From: Pseudomonadota bacterium
GTDB lineage: Bacteria > Pseudomonadota > Alphaproteobacteria > Micavibrionales > UBA2020
Length of the DNA: 64,000 nt
NCBI GenBank assembly: GCA_021849295.1
Contig: JAJZTA010000013.1
Location: 1-64,000 of the forward strand
Direction of reading: 5' to 3'
Shown here: positions 62,344-64,000 of the stretch, piece by piece
Layout of the letters: every line of letters starts with the position of its first letter
Numbering within the stretch: position 1 is the stretch's first letter
The notes under the pieces: model-generated
The model's database searches: none
Seen by the model: the letters and a program-made list of their open reading frames with translations, nothing else
Told to the model about the DNA's origin: nothing
Program-made: the position numbers and the translations under genes

Positions 62344-63005
62344 ATGATCAGATTAATCGGGATTGATTTTGATGAAACGCTGGCTGCGACGGAAAAGAAC
62401 TTCCGCGACGCCGAACAGCAGTTTTTTGATCTCGTAGACCATTCCGGCGCAACGCCGGAACAATTGACTTCCGTCAAAAAAATATGCTCAAGTTTCAAAA
62501 AGACAATATCCGCGTGACCGGCTTCGGTGTGTCATTAGGGCTGAAATCCTTTCTTGATGCCGCCGCCTTCATCGATCGCGTTGAAAAGACGGGGATACCT
62601 TTTGCGATTATCACCAAGGGAGAATTGCACCATCAGCAGGACAAGATTGCCGCGCTGGAAGAGCATTTGGGCGGAAAAAAGCTGAAAGCTTTCGTGCTTG
62701 GAGATAAGACAGGGGATGAGTATATGAAAGTCGTCCGCGCTTCCGGCATCGTGCCGGAAGAATTCCTAATGATTGGCGATTCCGTTGTCTCTGACATCAA
62801 TCCTGTTTTGAAAATCGGTGGACAGGCCATACATCTGGAACGCCCGTCTGCCGACGGCGTGAAATGGGCTTTTGAAAAGGCGCAATTGCCGCACGGGAGC
62901 AAAGCCGTTTCGTCGCTAACGGAGGCGTTCATGATCATAAAAGAGATGACCGTGCAAAAGGCTGCTCCCGCAAAAAGTGCGAAGAGGCAACGACAGCCTA
63001 GATAA
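62344..63005 (+). pseudogene. HAD-superfamily hydrolase interrupted by a frameshift at an A7 run
   Basis: The first part (ATG 62344, after AGGGATAGCG) has the HAD nucleophile motif IGIDFDETLAA and stops at 62515-62517. The second part, in the -1 frame, continues naturally (MLKFQKDNIRVTGFG), with motif II IITKGE, motif III-like lysines and motif IV MIGDSVVSDI, ending at 63005. The frames meet around AAAAAAA (62476-62482); one extra A would fuse them into a protein of about 220 residues. This may be a true mutation, an assembly error or programmed slippage. Substrate unknown. Confidence 0.7.
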
Positions 63006-63411
63006 TAAGCCCGAACGCGCCTGCGAAACACAAGACGCTGCAAATTGTAATGTGCAGCCACGTAAGGTAATTGCCCAACCGCCGGCCGGTACCATCGCCG
63101 CCGGGCTGACTCAGGCCGTGCAGGTGCAGCAGGCGGGCGACGACCAGCAGAACGCCGAGGCCGTGAATGATATGCGGGCCGAACTGCATGGTTTCCAGCA
63201 TCCACATCAAAAGCAACGCAAAGGGAACATTTTCAACCATACCCTCCCGCGCGCGGACGGTTGCCGTCAGCTCATTGAAGCCTGATCCGCTCACCTTGTT
63301 GGCGGAGTCCGGATGCTTGCGCAGCTGTATGACGCGTCGCGAGAGCAAAACCAGCATAATGCCGAAGAAGCCCGCGTAAATCGGGGTGATGAAAGCGATA
63401 TGGCCTGTCAT
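62998..63411 (-). CDS. MAPEG-family membrane protein
   Basis: 137 residues, four helices. The MAPEG signature region [20 protein letters not shown] (usual form R-x-x-N-x-x-E-x-x-P) lies near residue 50-66 with Glu/Asn of the glutathione site. Members include glutathione S-transferase-like membrane enzymes; bacterial copies are mostly uncharacterised. The start overlaps the stop of tldD by four bases (63408-63411), so the genes are co-translated; the 3' end overlaps the HAD gene by 8 nt on the other strand. Confidence 0.88.
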   Translation of the reverse strand: MTGHIAFITPIYAGFFGIMLVLLSRRVIQLRKHPDSANKVSGSGFNELTATVRAREGMVENVPFALLLMWMLETMQFGPHIIHGLGVLLVVARLLHLHGLSQPGGDGTGRRLGNYLTWLHITICSVLCFAGAFGLII

Positions 63412-64000
63412 GTCTGCGTTCCTCCCACGGTCAGCCCGTCCACGCGCAGGGTCGGCTGGCCGACGCCGACGGGGACGCTTTGTCCGTCCTTGCCGCAGGT
63501 GCCGACGCCTTCATCGAGCGCCATGTCGTTGCCGACCATTTTGACTTTGGTGAGCACGTCCGGTCCGTTGCCGATCAGCGTCGCGCCTTTGACGGGGGCG
63601 CCGATCTTGCCGTCCTCGATCATGTAAGCCTCTGTTGCCGAAAAGACGAACTTGCCGGAGGTGATGTCCACTTGTCCGCCGCCGAAGTTGACGGCGTAGA
63701 GACCTTTTTTAACGGATTTGAGAATTTCATCGGGGCTATGCTCGCCGCCGAGCATCATCGTGTTGGTCATGCGCGGCATGGGGTGGTCGGCATAACTTTC
63801 GCGCCGCCCGTTGCCGCTTGATTTTCCGCCCATCAGCCGCGCGTTCATGCGGTCCTGCAAATAGCCGACAAGGATGCCGTCTTCGATCAGTACGTTGCGC
63901 TGCGAGGGCGTGCCTTCGTCGTCGATGGTGATGGAGCCGCGGCGGTCGGGAATTGTGCCGTCGTCGACGACCGTCACTCCTTTGGCCGCGACCTGCTTGC
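63408..64000 (-). CDS. tldD: TldD metalloprotease, C-terminal part (5' end outside window)
   Basis: The last 197 codons of Tld[95 protein letters not shown] and the end [14 protein letters not shown]. TldD with TldE forms a tubular zinc protease that processes peptides such as microcins. The zinc HExxxH helix lies in the missing N-terminal part. The frame is open to the window edge. Confidence 0.95.
   Translation of the reverse strand, partial: KQVAAKGVTVVDDGTIPDRRGSITIDDEGTPSQRNVLIEDGILVGYLQDRMNARLMGGKSSGNGRRESYADHPMPRMTNTMMLGGEHSPDEILKSVKKGLYAVNFGGGQVDITSGKFVFSATEAYMIEDGKIGAPVKGATLIGNGPDVLTKVKMVGNDMALDEGVGTCGKDGQSVPVGVGQPTLRVDGLTVGGTQT

Overview
The window reads as chromosomal DNA of an alphaproteobacterium, probably an uncultured Rhodospirillales- or Micavibrio-like lineage. 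The evidence is lineage-typical genes: a DivL-type kinase with Tyr in place of the H-box His, the mitochondrial-type complex I accessory subunits NDUFA12 and NDUFS4, a short HprK beside ManX/HPr/enzyme I and AhcY, and the set NDUFA12 / mlaD / DUF2155 / aat. Base composition is moderately GC-rich. Clearly AT-richer patches lie at about 90-755 and at the right end of an integrated island (about 37.0-37.4 kb).

Layout. 0-1.1 kb: end of a DUF465-like gene, then an AT-rich patch whose membrane-protein gene abuts a secreted-protein gene, both apparently missing their 5' ends. 1.1-10.3 kb: a minus-strand block accD-folC-hprK-IIA-ptsH-ptsP-ahcY-divL, which joins a regulatory PTS without visible sugar permease to SAM-cycle and cell-cycle signalling genes. 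10.4-16 kb: an RBBP9-like hydrolase, two tandem HEMTH-motif proteins, a RidA-like gene whose ribosome-binding site lies in a perfect hairpin, and an 800-residue class II ribonucleotide reductase relative that has lost its catalytic motifs. 16-27.7 kb: an unknown 427-residue protein, NDUFA12/mlaD/DUF2155/aat, a GNAT enzyme, an MFS transporter, xseA, a cNMP-binding EAL protein, tRNA-Pro, NDUFS4, a GT25 enzyme and an ankyrin protein.

28.0-37.4 kb is a genomic island of about 9.35 kb inserted in the 3' end of tRNA-Gly(TCC). It has a P4-type integrase and an imperfect copy of the tRNA end at 37356-37375. It carries an iteron-like AAC(G/C)GTT array spaced about 11-12 bp inside an unknown gene, an IS3 remnant, a D-2-hydroxyacid dehydrogenase lacking the catalytic Arg, and a sensory module: a MASE1-PAS kinase with FixL-like haem-PAS residues, three response regulators and a MEDS-domain protein.

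37.4-50.8 kb: a histone-deacetylase-family protein, then a type I secretion locus (TolC, ABC, HlyD), a CHASE2 adenylate/guanylate cyclase, a large FecR/RTX secreted protein and a second cNMP-binding EAL protein. I infer a circuit in which cyclic nucleotide made by the cyclase controls c-di-GMP breakdown and so the adhesin-like substrate. 50.9-64 kb: DUF3307 and TauE/SafE membrane proteins, cysE, cystathionine beta-synthase and a gamma-synthase/lyase (transsulfuration), an unknown membrane protein, a beta-barrel-like protein, ettA, a protein with an HNH-like motif, a compact RNase R, a HAD hydrolase broken at an A7 run, a MAPEG protein and the 3' part of tldD.
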